A DNA stretch of 64,000 nt from Prorocentrum cordatum (GCA_963575745.1 CAUYUJ010005014.1:437411-501410), one strand, 5' to 3'; counted from the first letter of the stretch, positions 22,311 to 34,903 are shown. The notes: generated by a model not told the origin, from the letters alone. A program made the numbers and translations.

Positions 22311-22384
22311 GGGGGGTGGGCGTCCGAATAGGGTTCCGGGATTTTCTGGGGGGGAGGGGTCCATGCATGAGGTTTAATCCGAGG

Positions 22385-22910
22385 GATATGGCGTGATTGA
22401 TGGCAGACACATTTTGCCAACGGCCAACACACAACTTGCGTGCCTGCGTGGTGACCTAACGCAACCTGTAGCCTACCCACTGCGGCAACGGACGCTTTGG
22501 ATGCTGCCCACGGGGTGCCGGGCGCAGCCTAAGCCAGACTTCCTGGGGCAGCGACGGACTGGTCTGCCCGCGGGGTGCCCGGCGCAAGTGACGGCGAGAT
22601 GTCAGGCAGCAGACCCACGGGGCCGACGGACGAGTTGGCTGCCCGCGGGGTGCGTGGCGCAGCCTACGGCAGACCCATGGGGCCAACGGACAGGTGGCTG
22701 CCCGCGGGGTGCCTGGCACGGCTTGTGGCGCAACTCGGCCCACTGGGCCAACGAACAGCTGGTTGCCCGCGGGGTGTCTGGCACAACTTGCGGCGCAATT
22801 CGGCCCACCGAGCCGACGGACGAGTTGGTTGCCCGCGGGGTGGCGCAGCCTATGGCGCAACATGTTGCAAATCTTGCTCAGGGTTCCTGCGCGGGGTGAA
22901 ATAGTCGAGT
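22385..22910. repeat. ~60-75-bp degenerate tandem repeat, locus 2
   Basis: GCCCGCGGGGTG markers at 22566, 22641, 22700, 22765 and 22831 (with CCCACGGGGTG at 22505). Same family as 19440-20060. Confidence 0.8.
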
Positions 22911-23650
22911 CATGTGCTGAACATCGCTTCGCCCGAAGCGAGAGCGTGCTTGGCATGGGGTGGCTCCATGAGGTCTGATTCGCGCCGCTTGGCTTCTCGT
23001 GGCTCGGCCTGGCCTTGTCTCGGGACGGCTTTCGGGTCGGCTTGTGAAGACGCCAGGTGCAGAGTTCGGAGCGCGTGTAAGGACTGACGTGCACTGCCCA
23101 TGGGGCTAGTAGAGGGTGCAGTCGACGCCCGTCGGCTCCGAGAAGACAGAAGACAGGTGGGGTGGGCGGGGCCCCCAGTCCACCCTGCTCTCCCCCTCCT
23201 CTGGAAGGGGGACCCAGAAATGCGACGTCACGATTTTTCCATGAGCCGTCCCCGGACTTCCCGGCCACTTCTCCAGGGCACAGCTTTTTAATCGCGGATT
23301 GTCTTCGCATGCCCCAGGGCCCGAAGCAGGCCTCTGGATGCCGGTAGTTCAATACAAGACGCAGGGATTGAAGCAATCGCGAAGTCGGAGGTCCAAGGAT
23401 CTTCCTTCAAGGGCGACCCCCAGGGCCTCTCCCGGGATGCGCCACGACCAGAACCTGGAGAGGAGCCCAGCCATGGCGACGAGACCTGCCCGTATAGCCT
23501 CGATCCTCGAGACCTCGACCCTCCGCCCCACCTCCCGCCGCCGAGGCTGTGGAGCACGCTGCTGGAGGAGCGCAACGTGACCCGCTTCGCGCTGGACTTG
23601 CAGCCCCCCCCGGACAACGCCCGCGGCCTCAGCCGAGCGCCGGCGGCGGT
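22911..23650. other. no gene recognised
   Basis: Mixed-composition sequence without a convincing coding frame or clear repeat. Confidence 0.35.
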
Positions 23651-24245
23651 TGGCGCGCGCCGTCGCCGCATCGCCGCTCCGCCCGCCGCCTCGTCGCCTC
23701 GCCGAGGAGAGTTGCCCCGTCGCCGCCGCGTCGCCGCCCCGTCGCCGCTCGTCGCCGCCCCGTCGCCGCCCCGTCGCCGCCTCGTCGCCGCCTCGTCGCC
23801 GCCTCGTCGCCGCCTCGTCGCCGCCTCGTCGCCTCGCGGTTCGCCGAGGAGAGCCTTGAGATGAGATCCGGCGAGGCGGGGGCACGACGCAGCGTGCCCT
23901 CGGGTCCGGGCGTCGCAGAAAAACAAAAAGCGACGGCCGGTATGTGGTTGGTTTAAGCGTGTGGAGTTTTTGGTTCTTGGCTCCAGGACTGTCAGAGATC
24001 GACTCGGGATGAAGAGCTTGAGGGAAGTGGGCCCGCGTCGAAAATCGTGGAATCGTGGAAGATCAAACCCAGAGCCTAGACAGTGCTTGCACTTCGGGGT
24101 TCTTGCTTCTTTTTGAAGGCATTGCGCTCGCCTTGTGGTCAGCCCTGGCCGTCTTGTGGTCGCCCCGTCGCCGCCCCGTCGCCGCTCGTCGCCGCCCGTC
24201 GCGGCCCCCTCGCCGCCCGTCGCCGCCGCCTCGTCGCCACGCCAC
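23651..24245. repeat. two (GTCGCC)n blocks
   Basis: Blocks at 23651-23862 and 24159-24242 of GTCGCCGCCTC-like repeats, separated by about 300 bases of unrecognised sequence. They produce Arg/Ala/Gly-rich open frames. Confidence 0.85.
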
Positions 24246-24500
24246 ATAAATTTCAGCACATAGCATTCAAGACCGCACCGATATATGCGCATAACATACA
24301 TGTGTACAGATGCACATATGTAAACATATACATGCGTATATATATATATACACACAACAATACATGTATACGCATACACCTGAATACACAAATGTAGACG
24401 TACATACGCATGCACGTATGTAAATGTGTACATGACAGATATACAGATCTACACACATACAAATGTGATACATGTACGGTAGCCGCCCCCCTGAGATCTA
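24246..24500. repeat. degenerate (CATA)n with shared flank
   Basis: CATA/TGTA-rich sequence ends in CCCCCTGAGATCTACCT (24488-24505). The same flank recurs inverted at 31562-31584 beside another CATA-rich stretch. Confidence 0.65.
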
Positions 24501-24599
24501 CCTCAGGGATCCTCGGGGCGTCTCTTGGTGGCGAATTGTTCTGTTTTGTATGGTTTGTTTGTGTATGCGATGTTTGTCAAATCCGTGCCTCCGTTCGCT

Positions 24600-25370
24600 A
24601 CTCAAGCTTCCTCTCACCGCTCCTCTGTGGTCTGGGCTTGGGGGCCAGGCCAAACATTAAAACATATATGCTGCAACATTCAAAAATCGCCACAAAAGGA
24701 ATACATGGGCAAATCAACAACGTATTGATTCCCTGTACTGTGGATTTACACGTTGAGTGTGCTTGTGGCGATGTATTGCTTAATCTGCTGAACTTTAAGA
24801 AAGGGTTCCGACCTTCCCCTAGGGTCGTTCCTTTGCGGTCCAGGCGCAGGGGCGGGGCCCAAAAAATGAAGCACAACAGAAACAATGTTGAACAAATATC
24901 GCCACAAAGAAAATCCATGTGCAAATCGACCACGCATTGATTCCCTGCACGGCAGATTTACAGGTGGATTCTCTTTGTGGCCCATTAGTACTGCTTTGTG
25001 TGTTTTATGTTTTCTGAAATTGTTCAATCCAAGCCTCCCATGGGGTCCCCCCCCCCGCCCCCCAAGAAAATAAAGAACAGCGCAAAAACAATACATTTGA
25101 AAATCTACGACCACGCATTGATTCCCTGTGCGATGGCGATTTATTTTAGTTGTTTGGCTTAGCTTGAATAGTTTCATACGTGTGGCGATTTAATGTTTAG
25201 TTTTCCAGGGCCTCCCCTGGCGTCGCTCCTCTGTAGACAGCGCTTGGGGGCCCGGCTGAAAATGGATGTTGAAACCAAAACGCTCATGAGCGAAAAGGCC
25301 ACACAGGGAATATTGCAGACTCGCCATACAGGGAATCAATGTGTGGTGCATTTACACCAGGGTTCCCTTT
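24600..25370. repeat. ~180-210-bp diverged tandem repeat
   Basis: The marker GCATTGATTCCCTG occurs at about 24721, 24932 and 25112 and, inverted, at 25327. Units also share a GGTC..GCTTGGGGGCC.. head and a gatttacacg-like tail. No coding signal is seen. Confidence 0.75.
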
Positions 25371-25745
25371 GCTCTCTCGCCCTCCCGCTCTCCCGCTCCC
25401 GAGCCTCCTCGCCTCTTCCACCTCCTGCTCGAGCTTTCTTTCGTCTTCCTCCTCGAGTCTCCTCCCCCTTCGCCTCCTCCTCTTCCTCGAGCCTTCTCCT
25501 CCTCCTCCTCCTCCTCCTCCTCCTCCTTCTCCTCGAGCCTCCTCCTCGAGCCCCGTCCTCCTGCTCGAGCCTCCTCCTCCTCGAGCTTCCTCCTTTTCCT
25601 CCACGAGCCTCATCTTCCTTCTCCTCGAGCCTCCTCCTCCTGCTCCTGGTCCTCCTCGAGCCTCCTCCTCCTCCTCGAGCCTCCACCTCCTCCGCCAGCC
25701 TCATCCTCCTCCTCGAGCCTCCTCCTTCTTCTCCTCGAGCTTCCT
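25371..25745. repeat. (CTC)n tract with CTCGAGC interruptions
   Basis: Pyrimidine-rich tract in which CTCGAGCCTCCTCC recurs, so XhoI-type palindromes are scattered through a CTC microsatellite. Confidence 0.9.
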
Positions 25746-26745
25746 CCTGTATTACTGTGTATTGCATTGTGTTACAATGCTTTGAATTGCATTGCATCGT
25801 CTTGCGTATACTTCGGGTACATGTTATTGGTGTGGATTGCGTTGCTCTGAATCAATAGATTGAATTGTAGCGTTGTACATGTCATCGCATTGCAGTGAAT
25901 TGCATTGCATTGCGTTGATTAGCATTGATTAGCAGGGCATTGCAACATGTCGTGTACACCGACTTGCCTGGCATACTTTGATCTGCCGTGCTTTGCGCGG
26001 CACTCGACTTCGGATGGAATTATTCACACTTCAGCTAAATGTGCTTTGATTGACCACCAGTTGCTCTGGCTGGTACGGATTTGCGCGTGTTCGCACCGCA
26101 TTGCCTTGACCTTGAGTTGCGTGGCATGACAGATGAAGGAGGAGGACAAAAAGTGGAGGCCGAGGCGCTAGGGAATGAGTCCCTTGATAAGGACAAGCGT
26201 GAAGGCGGGACTCGGGATAATGAGGAAGATGATGATGAGCATGATGAGGATGACGATCAGGATCAGTAGGGGGAGAAGGTATGAAGATTCAGGGGGAGGT
26301 GGATGTGCATCATATCATATTGTTTGGGACTGCTTGCCATTGTACTGCATCGCGTTGCATTGCATTGAATTGCATATATTAATGTGTATTGCGTTGCTTT
26401 GCACTGCATGGCATTACCTTCTAGTGCAGTGCATTCCATGTTTTGCAAATCCATTGTAACTGTATTGCTTCGAACATCATTGCTGTGCACTGCATTACTT
26501 TGCACGTGTTCACAATTTACTGCATTGAGTTTGGTAACCGTTGCAATGATTCGCATTGTGTTGCTCTACATTGCTTTCGGTTGCATCCAATTGCATTGCA
26601 CGGTGCAAAGTTACGCAAGCAGCGCAATGCAATGCAAAACGCTTGCAACGCAATGCGTTTCATTCCTCTGCAACGCCGAACACGGCAGATGAATGCAACG
26701 CGTAAGCAATGCGAAGCAACGCATCGCAAATCCATGCAAAAGCAA
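25746..26745. repeat. degenerate (GCATT)n domain
   Basis: TTGCATTGCATTG-type pentamers dominate 25746-25960 and 26300-26745, first on the plus strand and after about 26600 in the opposite sense. The sequence between (25960-26300) has no recognised gene. A second domain of the same kind lies at 30270-30880. Confidence 0.8.
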
Positions 26746-27120
26746 GAAGACATGCAATGCGATTGCTGGGGGCTGAGAGGCAGAGCAGCCAAGGCGGCTC
26801 AGTTCAGCTCAGCTCAACACTGTAACATGTGATGACTGAGCCATGTTTTGGCTGGGTGCGGGACGGGTCTGGTCTTCAGCTTGCCGCGCCCACAGTGGCA
26901 TCGCAGATCGGTTTCGCACGGATGTTATATCTTACCGATGTTAAGCAGATCTCCCATAATTATATATCTATATATGTGTATGAAATGTGCATGTGCATGT
27001 ATACACATATGTATATACACACACTCATGTTTACAAGCCGGCGGGTCGGGGGAAAACGCCCCCCCCCCCCGCCAAAAAAAAAAAAACTAATTCTTCGGGA
27101 TCCGGGGTTTTGCAGCCCCC
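26746..27120. other. no gene; short AT and CA patches
   Basis: Contains ATATAT and CACACA patches at 26958-27025, then a C11-type run followed by an A-run at 27060-27086. No coding frame is supported. Confidence 0.5.
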
Positions 27121-27189
27121 TGGACGCACTTGGAGGAGGTCCCCCAGCCTTGCCGCGCCTGCCAGGGCGCCTTGCCGGGCCTTGCCCAG

Positions 27190-27730
27190 CAGGCCCAAAG
27201 CGATCAGAGAAGTGGTCGTAGAGGCGCAGGAGAGCCCCAAGACAGCGCAAGACGGCCTCAAGACTGCCCAAGAGGCCCTCAAGGCGGCCCAAGAGGCCCC
27301 CAAGACACCTCAAGAGGGCTTCAAGAGGGCCCCCAAGAGGCAAAAGTCGACCCATTCCCTTGGGGAAACGTAATTTTTCAGCATACTCGCTTCCTGTGTC
27401 GTAGCAGCGTTCACGACGGCCCAAGAGGCCTCCGAGATCGCCCCAAGGCGGACCAAGAGCCCCCCAAGAGGGCTTCAAGACAGCCCCAGAGGGCTCCAAG
27501 GCTGCCCCAAGACGGCCCAACAGAAATTCACTGGGCCCCCAAAGGCTCCCAAGAGAGACCTACGAGGGCCATGGGACGTCCCCAGGGAGGCCCAAGATGA
27601 TCCCAAGAAGGGCCGTAGAGGGCCCAAGTTCCCCATGAAGGCCCCAGCACGGCCCAGAGAGGCGCCCAGGAGGCCTCCAGAGGTCCGCAATGGCCTTGAG
27701 AGGCATTCATAAGGCCCACAAGAGGTTCTC
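27190..27730 (-). repeat. ~11-bp repeat cluster, inverted
   Basis: CCCAAGAGGCC-type motifs, the reverse complement of the clusters at 8.1, 18.2 and 28.7 kb, cover both sides of an unrelated block at 27340-27420. Confidence 0.75.
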
Positions 27731-28460
27731 CAACGAGGAGCCTCCGCAAAAGACGTGCCCGCCCATGCTGCCACCACATGGTTGCCACAACATCGCTCAC
27801 ACCACATAGCTTAAGCCGCAGCACGTTCACAGCCAGAGTTCAGCACCTCATTATTATTCGGGTCTACGATGGCTCAAATATTTGTTGGTTTTATACCGTT
27901 GGTAGCCGCTGGAAGTTGCCAGGACACTTGGAGCGTCTGCAATCTTCGGAGGTTTGCGTTCGACGTCGGCCTCCAGAAGCCGCTGCACCCCTGGAGTGGA
28001 GAAAACGACATCCAGAAACAGTTGTTCCTCCATTATTGTAGGTTTACGTCGTGTCGACGCGGTGGTGACACCGGCGCGGGCGGTCGGAATGAACGCGGCC
28101 AGTGGTCAGGAATCGGCCGTTGTTGAACGGGAATGCGCGATCGTTCACGGTTGAACGAGCCAAGCGGTGTCAAGAGTCGACGCGCAGGCCGTCACGACGT
28201 TCGCCAGCGCAGGATCCAGCGAAGAGGGCACGCGATTTTGGTTCAACATTTGTTCTGAGCTTCCAGGGTTAAGTTCTCGTCGCCACGTCATCGGGTCCGC
28301 ATCGAAATTCGAATCACAGCGCACCCCAAGAAAAGTTCGCGTGGCGCACGAATGTGTCGAGGGGGAGAACAAGTAAGGAACGGGTAAGGGAACTTGAAAA
28401 GAAAAGGTCAAATTTCAAAGGCCAAGGAGGATGACGCCAAGTGCCAACACACGCGAAGTT
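27731..28460. other. no gene recognised
   Basis: Lower-repeat sequence. Open frames of under 90 codons exist on both strands with no recognisable domain. Confidence 0.35.
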
Positions 28461-28610
28461 TGAAGGACCAAGGTGCGTGGCGCGAAGCGCCAATGTGGTT
28501 TGTGTGTATATATGCACACATATACAAATACACATACACACATGCATACATACGTACGTACGTGCGTGCATACATGCATACATACATACATGCATTCGGC
28601 CCATCCCGCC
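28461..28610. repeat. palindromic flank and (CATA)n
   Basis: GGACCAAGGTGCG and TGGCGCGAAGCGCCA (28468-28495) match 7920-7947 in reverse complement, followed by TATA/CATA simple sequence to 28595. Confidence 0.75.
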
Positions 28611-28659
28611 ACCGTGCTTGGGTTGTCGGTATGAAGACTATTGGATGTTCGTTGGGATA

Positions 28660-29222
28660 TCGTGGGAGGCCTCTCGGGTGTCTCTCGGGGGCAGTTTGGA
28701 CGCCTCTCGAGGCCCTCTTGGAGCATCGTTTGGCAATATTTGGGGCCTCTTGGGAGCCTCGTTGGGACTGCTGGGTGCCTCTTGAGGACTCCCGAGGGCC
28801 TCTTGGGGCGGAAAGCTCAGATTTTCGGTTCGTGTTGCCTTTGTTGAGCCCTTTTTGGGGGCTGCCTTGGGGCCCTCTTGAGCCGTTTTGGGCGCCTCTT
28901 GGGGGACCCTCTTGGGCCGTTGTGTGGCCGTCTTGGAGATCTCTTAGGCTGGTTCTGGGCGGTCTTGGGTGCATCTAGAACCGTCTGGGAGCGTCGGGAC
29001 GCCGAAAAGGCAAGAACGCCGAAGTCCGTCAAAAACCTATTGAAAATCAATGATGTTTGCCTCTGGCGGCCCTCTTGGGAGGCCTCTTGGAGGCCTCCTG
29101 GGGCGTCTTGGAGGCTTCTTGGGCCCTCTTGAGGCAATATTGGGCGTCTGGGGCCGATCTTTTCCGGCGCCTCGGAGCTCTCTTGGGTCGTCTTCGAGGC
29201 CCGTCTGGGCCCTCTTGGAGCT
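28660..29222 (+). repeat. ~11-bp cluster with both composite boxes
   Basis: 11-bp motif arrays surround the box GGTTCGTGTTGCC (28803-28845) and the box GGAGCGTCGGGACGCCGAAA, then AAATCAATGATGTTTGCC (28988-29062). This is the clearest full-length copy of the composite unit. Confidence 0.8.
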
Positions 29223-29352
29223 CCTCCCCTTTCTTCCTCCTCCTCCTCCTCCCCCTCCTCCTCCCCCTCCTCCTCCTCCTCCTCCTCCTCCTCCTCCTCC
29301 TCCTCCCCCTCCTCCTCCTCCTCCTCCTCCTCCTCCTCCCCCTCCTCCTGCC
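29223..29352. repeat. (CTC)n microsatellite
   Basis: CTC and CCC units flanked by GC-rich unique sequence. Confidence 0.95.
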
Positions 29353-29582
29353 CCCTCGCTGCTCCCTCGCGGCCTGCGCGCGCCACCGCCTCCCGGAGGA
29401 GCCCAGGGGGGCAGGAGGGAAGCCCCCCGAGGAGCACGCGCCAAGCCTGGGGAGATTCGGGAGCGAGGGGTCGGGGTCCCTGGAAGGTTCCCCGGGAGCG
29501 AGGGGTCGGGGCCGCGAGGGTTGGGCAAAGGATCCGAGGGCACGCCCACCTCCGTGCACAGAGGCACGGTAGCGGCTATACA

Positions 29583-29925
<343 letters not shown>

Positions 29926-30269
29926 GAGCAAAGACCAGTTACAAGAACTAAGATGCCAGGGTAACGGTGAGTAGGATCAGAAGTAAGAGGGTGAGACTTC
30001 GGATGAGAGTGACGGTTGGATGCGGATGAGGATCGGGAGGACGGGGCAGGGTCAGGAGGCAGGCAAGGAGGACAACAGTTTGGGGGATGATGCGGTTGAG
30101 GATGAAGGCCGCATTGATGAGGGGGGTGGAGACGATGACTAGTGGGAGGATGAGGATGAGGAAAAACATGACTAGAAGGATGAGGATGTTGACCAGGAGG
30201 AACGAGGGGGCGAAGGGAGGGGCCGGAAAACAGAGGACGAGGCGGAAGAAGGGGATCGTGAGAAGGAGA

Positions 30270-30880
30270 ATACGCATTGCGTTGCGGCACACTGTATTAC
30301 ATTGTCTTGCGCTGTATTGCATTGCATGGCATCGCATGGTACTGAATCCCAGTACATTGCATTGATTTGTTGTGCGTTGTACCGGAGTGCGGTGCATTGC
30401 AGTGCAATCAATTCAATTGTTATCGTTTGGGTGGCGTCTCATTGTTCTGTGTTGCATTGGGTTTCACGTAGTTTCCTTCACACAGCATTGGATTGAATTT
30501 GCGTTCGGTTGCATTGACTTTGTACCAGGGCGGGGGATGGGGAACGGGTGTGACCTTGATTTTGCCCTGCTTGACATTGTGTTGCATTGCCTTGCAGTGC
30601 ATAATTAGCATTTCATTGCGTTGCATTGTATTTATTTGCTCTGTATCATGTTGCTTCTTCTTGCGTGGCACTGCACTGAACCCACTTGCATGTGTAGTGT
30701 GCTGCATCTCAGCGCTTTGCACAGTGCGTTGCCTCTCACGCCTTCGCAACATCTTGCATTGCAGTAACCTTCCCTTGAGTTGCACCGTTTCGCAGCATTG
30801 CTCTACATTGCTCTACGTTGCGTTGCTCATGATCGCATTGATTTCGCGTTCCGTAGGATTTCTTCGCATTGCAATCTATT
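30270..30880. repeat. degenerate (GCATT)n domain, second locus
   Basis: TTGCATTGCATTG-type pentamers, less regular than at 26.3 kb. They give Cys/Ile/Ala/Leu/His-rich open frames that should not be read as proteins. Confidence 0.75.
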
Positions 30881-30949
30881 GCAGAGGAACGCAGGCGGCC
30901 CCATGATAGGGACGAGAGCGAACACGAGAACCAGGACGATGATGTCGAT

Positions 30950-31490
30950 AAGTACTCCTGTGCACCTTCTGTTGCACCCGCAGGCGTGCGGCAGAAGGAG
31001 AGACTGAGAAAGAGGAGGAGAGGGCGGGAGGAGGGCGAGGGGGAGGGTCGGGAGGAGGGAGAGGAGGAGGAGCAGCAGGGAGGGTCGTCCCCGAAACATC
31101 CCCGGGCGGGAGCCAAGGGGTGTTTCAGGGGCGGCCCAGTCGGAGAATAAGCATGAGGAGCAGGATGAGGATACGGAGGAGGAGGAGAAGGAGGAGGAGG
31201 AGAAGCATTCAGGCCCGCCCCTGAAACATCCCGGGGCAGGAGCCAATGAATGTTTCCAGGGTGGCCATGTAGGAGAAGGATGAGGATGGGGATAGGAACA
31301 AGGAGAAGGAGGAGGAGGAGGAGGAGGCGGATGAGGATGAGGATGGGGAGGAAGAGGAGGAGAATGAGGAGGAGGAAGAGGAGGAGGAGGAGAAGGAGGA
31401 GGGGAACGAGGAGGACGACGAGGAGGAGGAGGAAGAGGAGGAGGGAGAAGGAGAGAAAAATGAGAGCAGAGTAAGCAGGAGGACGACGAA
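30950..31490. repeat. purine-rich (GGA/GAT)n tract
   Basis: GGAGGA and GGATGA repeats. Two spaced copies of AAACATCCC.GGGC.GGAGCCAA lie within it (about 31095 and 31225), so part is a ~130-bp duplication. Confidence 0.8.
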
Positions 31491-32029
31491 GAGGGATAGG
31501 AGACGCAGGGCGAGATGGATGCGACGAGCACGTCGGCGAGCAGCGGGCCGATGGCGACCGATAGGTAGATCTCAGGAGGGGCCACACGCATACATATAGC
31601 ACTGCATACCTATTCATATACACACACGTGCATACGTATTTATGTATGTATAGCTATGTATCACTATAGAATGTCACAACATATATGCTGCACCATATAG
31701 AATGCACTACGTGGATTGCAACACCTAGCCTGCTAGAAACTATTGTTAAGGGCCTCTTTGTGTCGCTTCTTTCTGTCCCTGCCGGCGGGGCCGGCCGCGC
31801 CGCTCGCTTCGGGCGTGACCCGTCCCCCTGAGCGGCCCTCGCCTTGTTCCCCCCCCATTCGGCCGTTCGCCTTCCCCGTGTTTCACTCTCGCATTGTGGC
31901 ACCATTCGCTACAACGGTCCCCCCGTTTAGTTAGCTCTTCCGCCAGCGCCGTCACTCTGACTAGCCGCCGATGCAGAAAAATGGGCGTCGCTTCTCGGGG
32001 CTGCAGCGACCCGTCAGGTTCATTTCGAT
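31491..32029. other. no gene recognised
   Basis: Contains the inverted CCCCTCCTGAGATCTACCT flank (31562-31584) and TATA/CATA patches to 31690. No coding signal. Confidence 0.4.
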
Positions 32030-32715
32030 CCACTTGGTCGATCCGATTCGATTTCAGTACTACTCTCGTTCCAACGATCTGATGTGGCCCGATGCTCACA
32101 TGGCGGTGCTGTGCATCCTGGCACGGCCGATCCTACTCGGACGCACACTTTTGGGTTCGACCCGGTTTCCCGGTCCGGTGTTGACTTACCCTGCCCGTGG
32201 GGGTTCTGGGCCCCGAAGCCACGCGAAATTTCATGGTGCGAGCGACGAGTTGGAGTAGCCCGCATCTCGGGAGGGTCGCGGCCGCGAGGTGTTCCCAGAC
32301 CCCCCGTCGCGTCGCACAGAAAGTCACGACGGGAGGTGCGATGGCAATTCTCGGCCTCGGGAGGGGGTCCGACAAAAATCGCGACGCCAAACGCGCAGGG
32401 CGGCCGCGTCTGCCGCGGAGGTGGTCGCCGTCGTCGCCGCCCGTCTTCGCCGCCGTCGTCGCTCAGACATGCACTCACCGCGTCGTATGCCTTTTGCGCT
32501 CGTGCCTGCGGCCGCCAGCCCCCTCCAGGGCCCACTTCGATCCGATTCGATACCGGTTCCGGCCAGCCCGATCCGAGTCGATGCCGATATTATTCGTTCC
32601 CACGATCCGAGGCGGCCCGGTGCTTGCATGGCGTTGCTGCACATCTTGGCAAAGCCGATTCTCTTCGATGTCGACTCGACTCCGTGCCGATGCAGCCCGA
32701 TTCGGTTCGCATTCC
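32030..32715 (+). repeat. two copies of a CGATTCGAT-rich dispersed repeat
   Basis: Copies at 32030-32160 and 32535-32715 share TTCGAT.CGAT, then CGATC.GA.GTGGCCCGATG, then GCATGGCGTTGCTGTGCAT and GGCAAAGCCGAT. A third copy is at 49865-50040. The sequence between (32161-32534) is unrecognised. Confidence 0.7.
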
Positions 32716-33194
32716 GATGTGATCCGATGCCCCGATTCGATGCTGAATGCTCCTGACCTCTCCCCAGTGAGGTCAGCGGCCCCGCCGCGCCCTCGGCGGA
32801 GGCAAAGGGCGCGAGGCGCAGCAGGGTCGTGCTGCAGGAGCGGCCAGCGTCGGCGAGGGATGGAACCTCCTTCCCCAATCCTCCCTCATCCTGCCTTCCC
32901 CCTTTCTTTTCCTCCTCCCCAATGCTCCTCCTCGTCCTCCTCATCATCGTCATCCGTAGCAATTTGAACCCAAGTTGGAAGCATTCCATCCGTGGCACCT
33001 CGAGCTTATTCGCGGCTGAGAGCTCGAAACTTGAGCACAGTTGCCTGTGCTTTGCGTTAGCCTCTCTGTTCCGACCTACGCGGGGGGTACTATAGTTTTG
33101 ACCATAAGACGTCATGCTCTCGACGCCCCCTGCCCCCCCGTAGAATCCTAGCGACATGTTTTGGGTCGGGCGACGGTTCGACTCCGATGGGCTC

Positions 33195-33207
33195 TCACCC
33201 TGTAAGA

Positions 33208-33246
<39 letters not shown>

Positions 33247-33254
33247 CAGGGTGA
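33195..33254. repeat. (AT)n flanked by inverted repeat
   Basis: TCACCCTGT (33195-33203) and ACAGGGTGA (33246-33254) bracket an AT dinucleotide tract, so the whole 60 bp can fold into one hairpin. Confidence 0.8.
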
Positions 33255-34559
33255 TAATTACTCCGTCCCATTTACAATAGGGCCGGAAAACACTCCGACT
33301 TGAACCCATTCACAGTAAACCACTCCGCTTGGGTCACGTTTGATCGTCCGTGTCATCATCCCCATCGACCCTGTCCTTATCATGCCAACGCGATGTTTCA
33401 TTGTATTCCTTGTTGCATTGATGCTGTGAGACCCTGGGCATCCTTCTCCAATGCGGTCGCTCTCGGTTCACTGGTTGGCCGCTCCAGAGGGCCCACAAAG
33501 GCTCGCGAATCCGCATCAAGGCACCTTTGCATCGTGATCGGTCCTCCGCGGCACGCGTGACCAGCGAGGCAATTCTCATCTTATGGTCAAAAACTTTAGT
33601 ACCCCCGAAGCATTCGGATCCTGACAGATGCGTTGATACCCGAGCTGACGGCGCAGGTTGTCAAGATGATCGACTCCCTCACCTCTGTAACGGCTTAGGT
33701 TTTGAGTCTGTCTCCCACGTCAAGGCATTGCAAGTTGCGTTGGGCGGCTAGAAGACGAACATTGTTAAGATTGGGAAAGACTTATTAGCCTCTCCCCGCT
33801 CGCATGCGAACAGCAGCGATGTTGGCGACAGCAGCGAAGGCGGTGACAGCAGCTCAGCTCAAAAACCACGTGCGATGCTCGTCCTCGTCTAGTTTCTCCC
33901 GGCTCGCTGTCGAAAGCCATCGTTTGTCGGCTTCAATCACGAGTACACTCGTAAAGTTTTGCGCGAAATAGGTGTTGTAGTTCACTCCTCGCGTGCCACT
34001 GAGGCAGTGAACTCGGCGATGAAGGTCACCCCTTTTCTGGACTTATCGAAAAAAATGTTGTTGCGTTCCCATATCCAGAAGCAGCTTTCGGCACGATCGA
34101 TACGTTTAGGAAGAATTGCCCAGGCAGCTTCGAGTGCACCACCCTCAAGGGCCCCCGCGCGTTGCGTCTCAAGCCCCTTTTCGTGACGGTGAGGTACATA
34201 GCAAGCAGTTGACTGTGCTGGGTAGGATCCGCAGCGAGCTCGACGCGCCAGTCAAGGCTGTCCCGCTCCTTCTCAAAGTGGCCCTTCGATTCTTCAGTCG
34301 GCGACAGGCTCATCTTCGCAACTGGTTCTGAGACAGGTGACGCAATGAAGCTTTTTCGCGTTGCCAAGCTTAGCGTTGTGCAGGAAATGCCCCGCGTTAT
34401 TTCGTTTGCCTGCCACTCCGAGGTTCTCGGGCTTGGAGGCAAGCAGGAGGGGATTGCGGACGAGTCATGGGCCAGTTGAGCCTTTGGCGACCAGGCTAAT
34501 TCGCACTCTGCCCCTGCAGGGATTGGGCGGCTCACACAGGACATGGTTTCTATACTGAA
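33255..34559. other. lower-GC unique stretch, possible LINE relic
   Basis: No intact gene. The frames from 33950 to 34560 could be the decayed upstream part of the LINE fragment that follows, but no motif is clear enough to name. Confidence 0.3.
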
Positions 34560-34903
34560 TACAGGCCGATGGCGAGAGGCACACTCAATTCTGGGGGAGC
34601 GCGGGGCGTCGCTGTTCCTCCTTTCGCCTCGAAGAAACCGCAATCTGTCGTCACTTGGAATGCTCGTGGCCTCTTTCGTAGCGTTGGGAGTATGCGAAGT
34701 CGTTGATGCACGCGTTTGAATCTGTTCAGTGCCCTGATCAAGCGCAACCAGAACGTCTGTAATCAGGAGTCGCACGGGCATCCTGGGGACTTGGTTGCTA
34801 TCCGGATGGAGTTTCCGAACGACCCGTTTCCTTGGGCACGGGGTCTTGGTACGCATTGCGCACTTGTTCTGTTTCTCCGCGCGTCACATTTTTTCCCGTA
34901 GCA
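34560..34903 (+). pseudogene. LINE endonuclease-domain fragment
   Basis: One frame reads SVVTWNARGLFRSVGSMRSR, then a TGA stop, then NVCNQESHGHPGDLVAIRME with a FP...F tail, ending at a TAG at 34903. TWNARGL followed about 30 residues later by a QE(S/A)HG element is the start of the AP-type endonuclease of non-LTR retrotransposons. The rest of the endonuclease and the reverse transcriptase are absent; AT-rich sequence replaces them. Most LINE relics are 5'-truncated, so a relic that keeps the front of the domain and lacks the 3' part was probably cut by rearrangement. The in-frame stop shows it is dead. Confidence 0.6.

Noticed and set aside
31700-32760. Bacterial contamination or a horizontally transferred gene
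   Set aside because: The GC-rich CGATTCGAT sequence is a dispersed repeat also present at 49.87 kb, and no bacterial-type gene or operon is visible.
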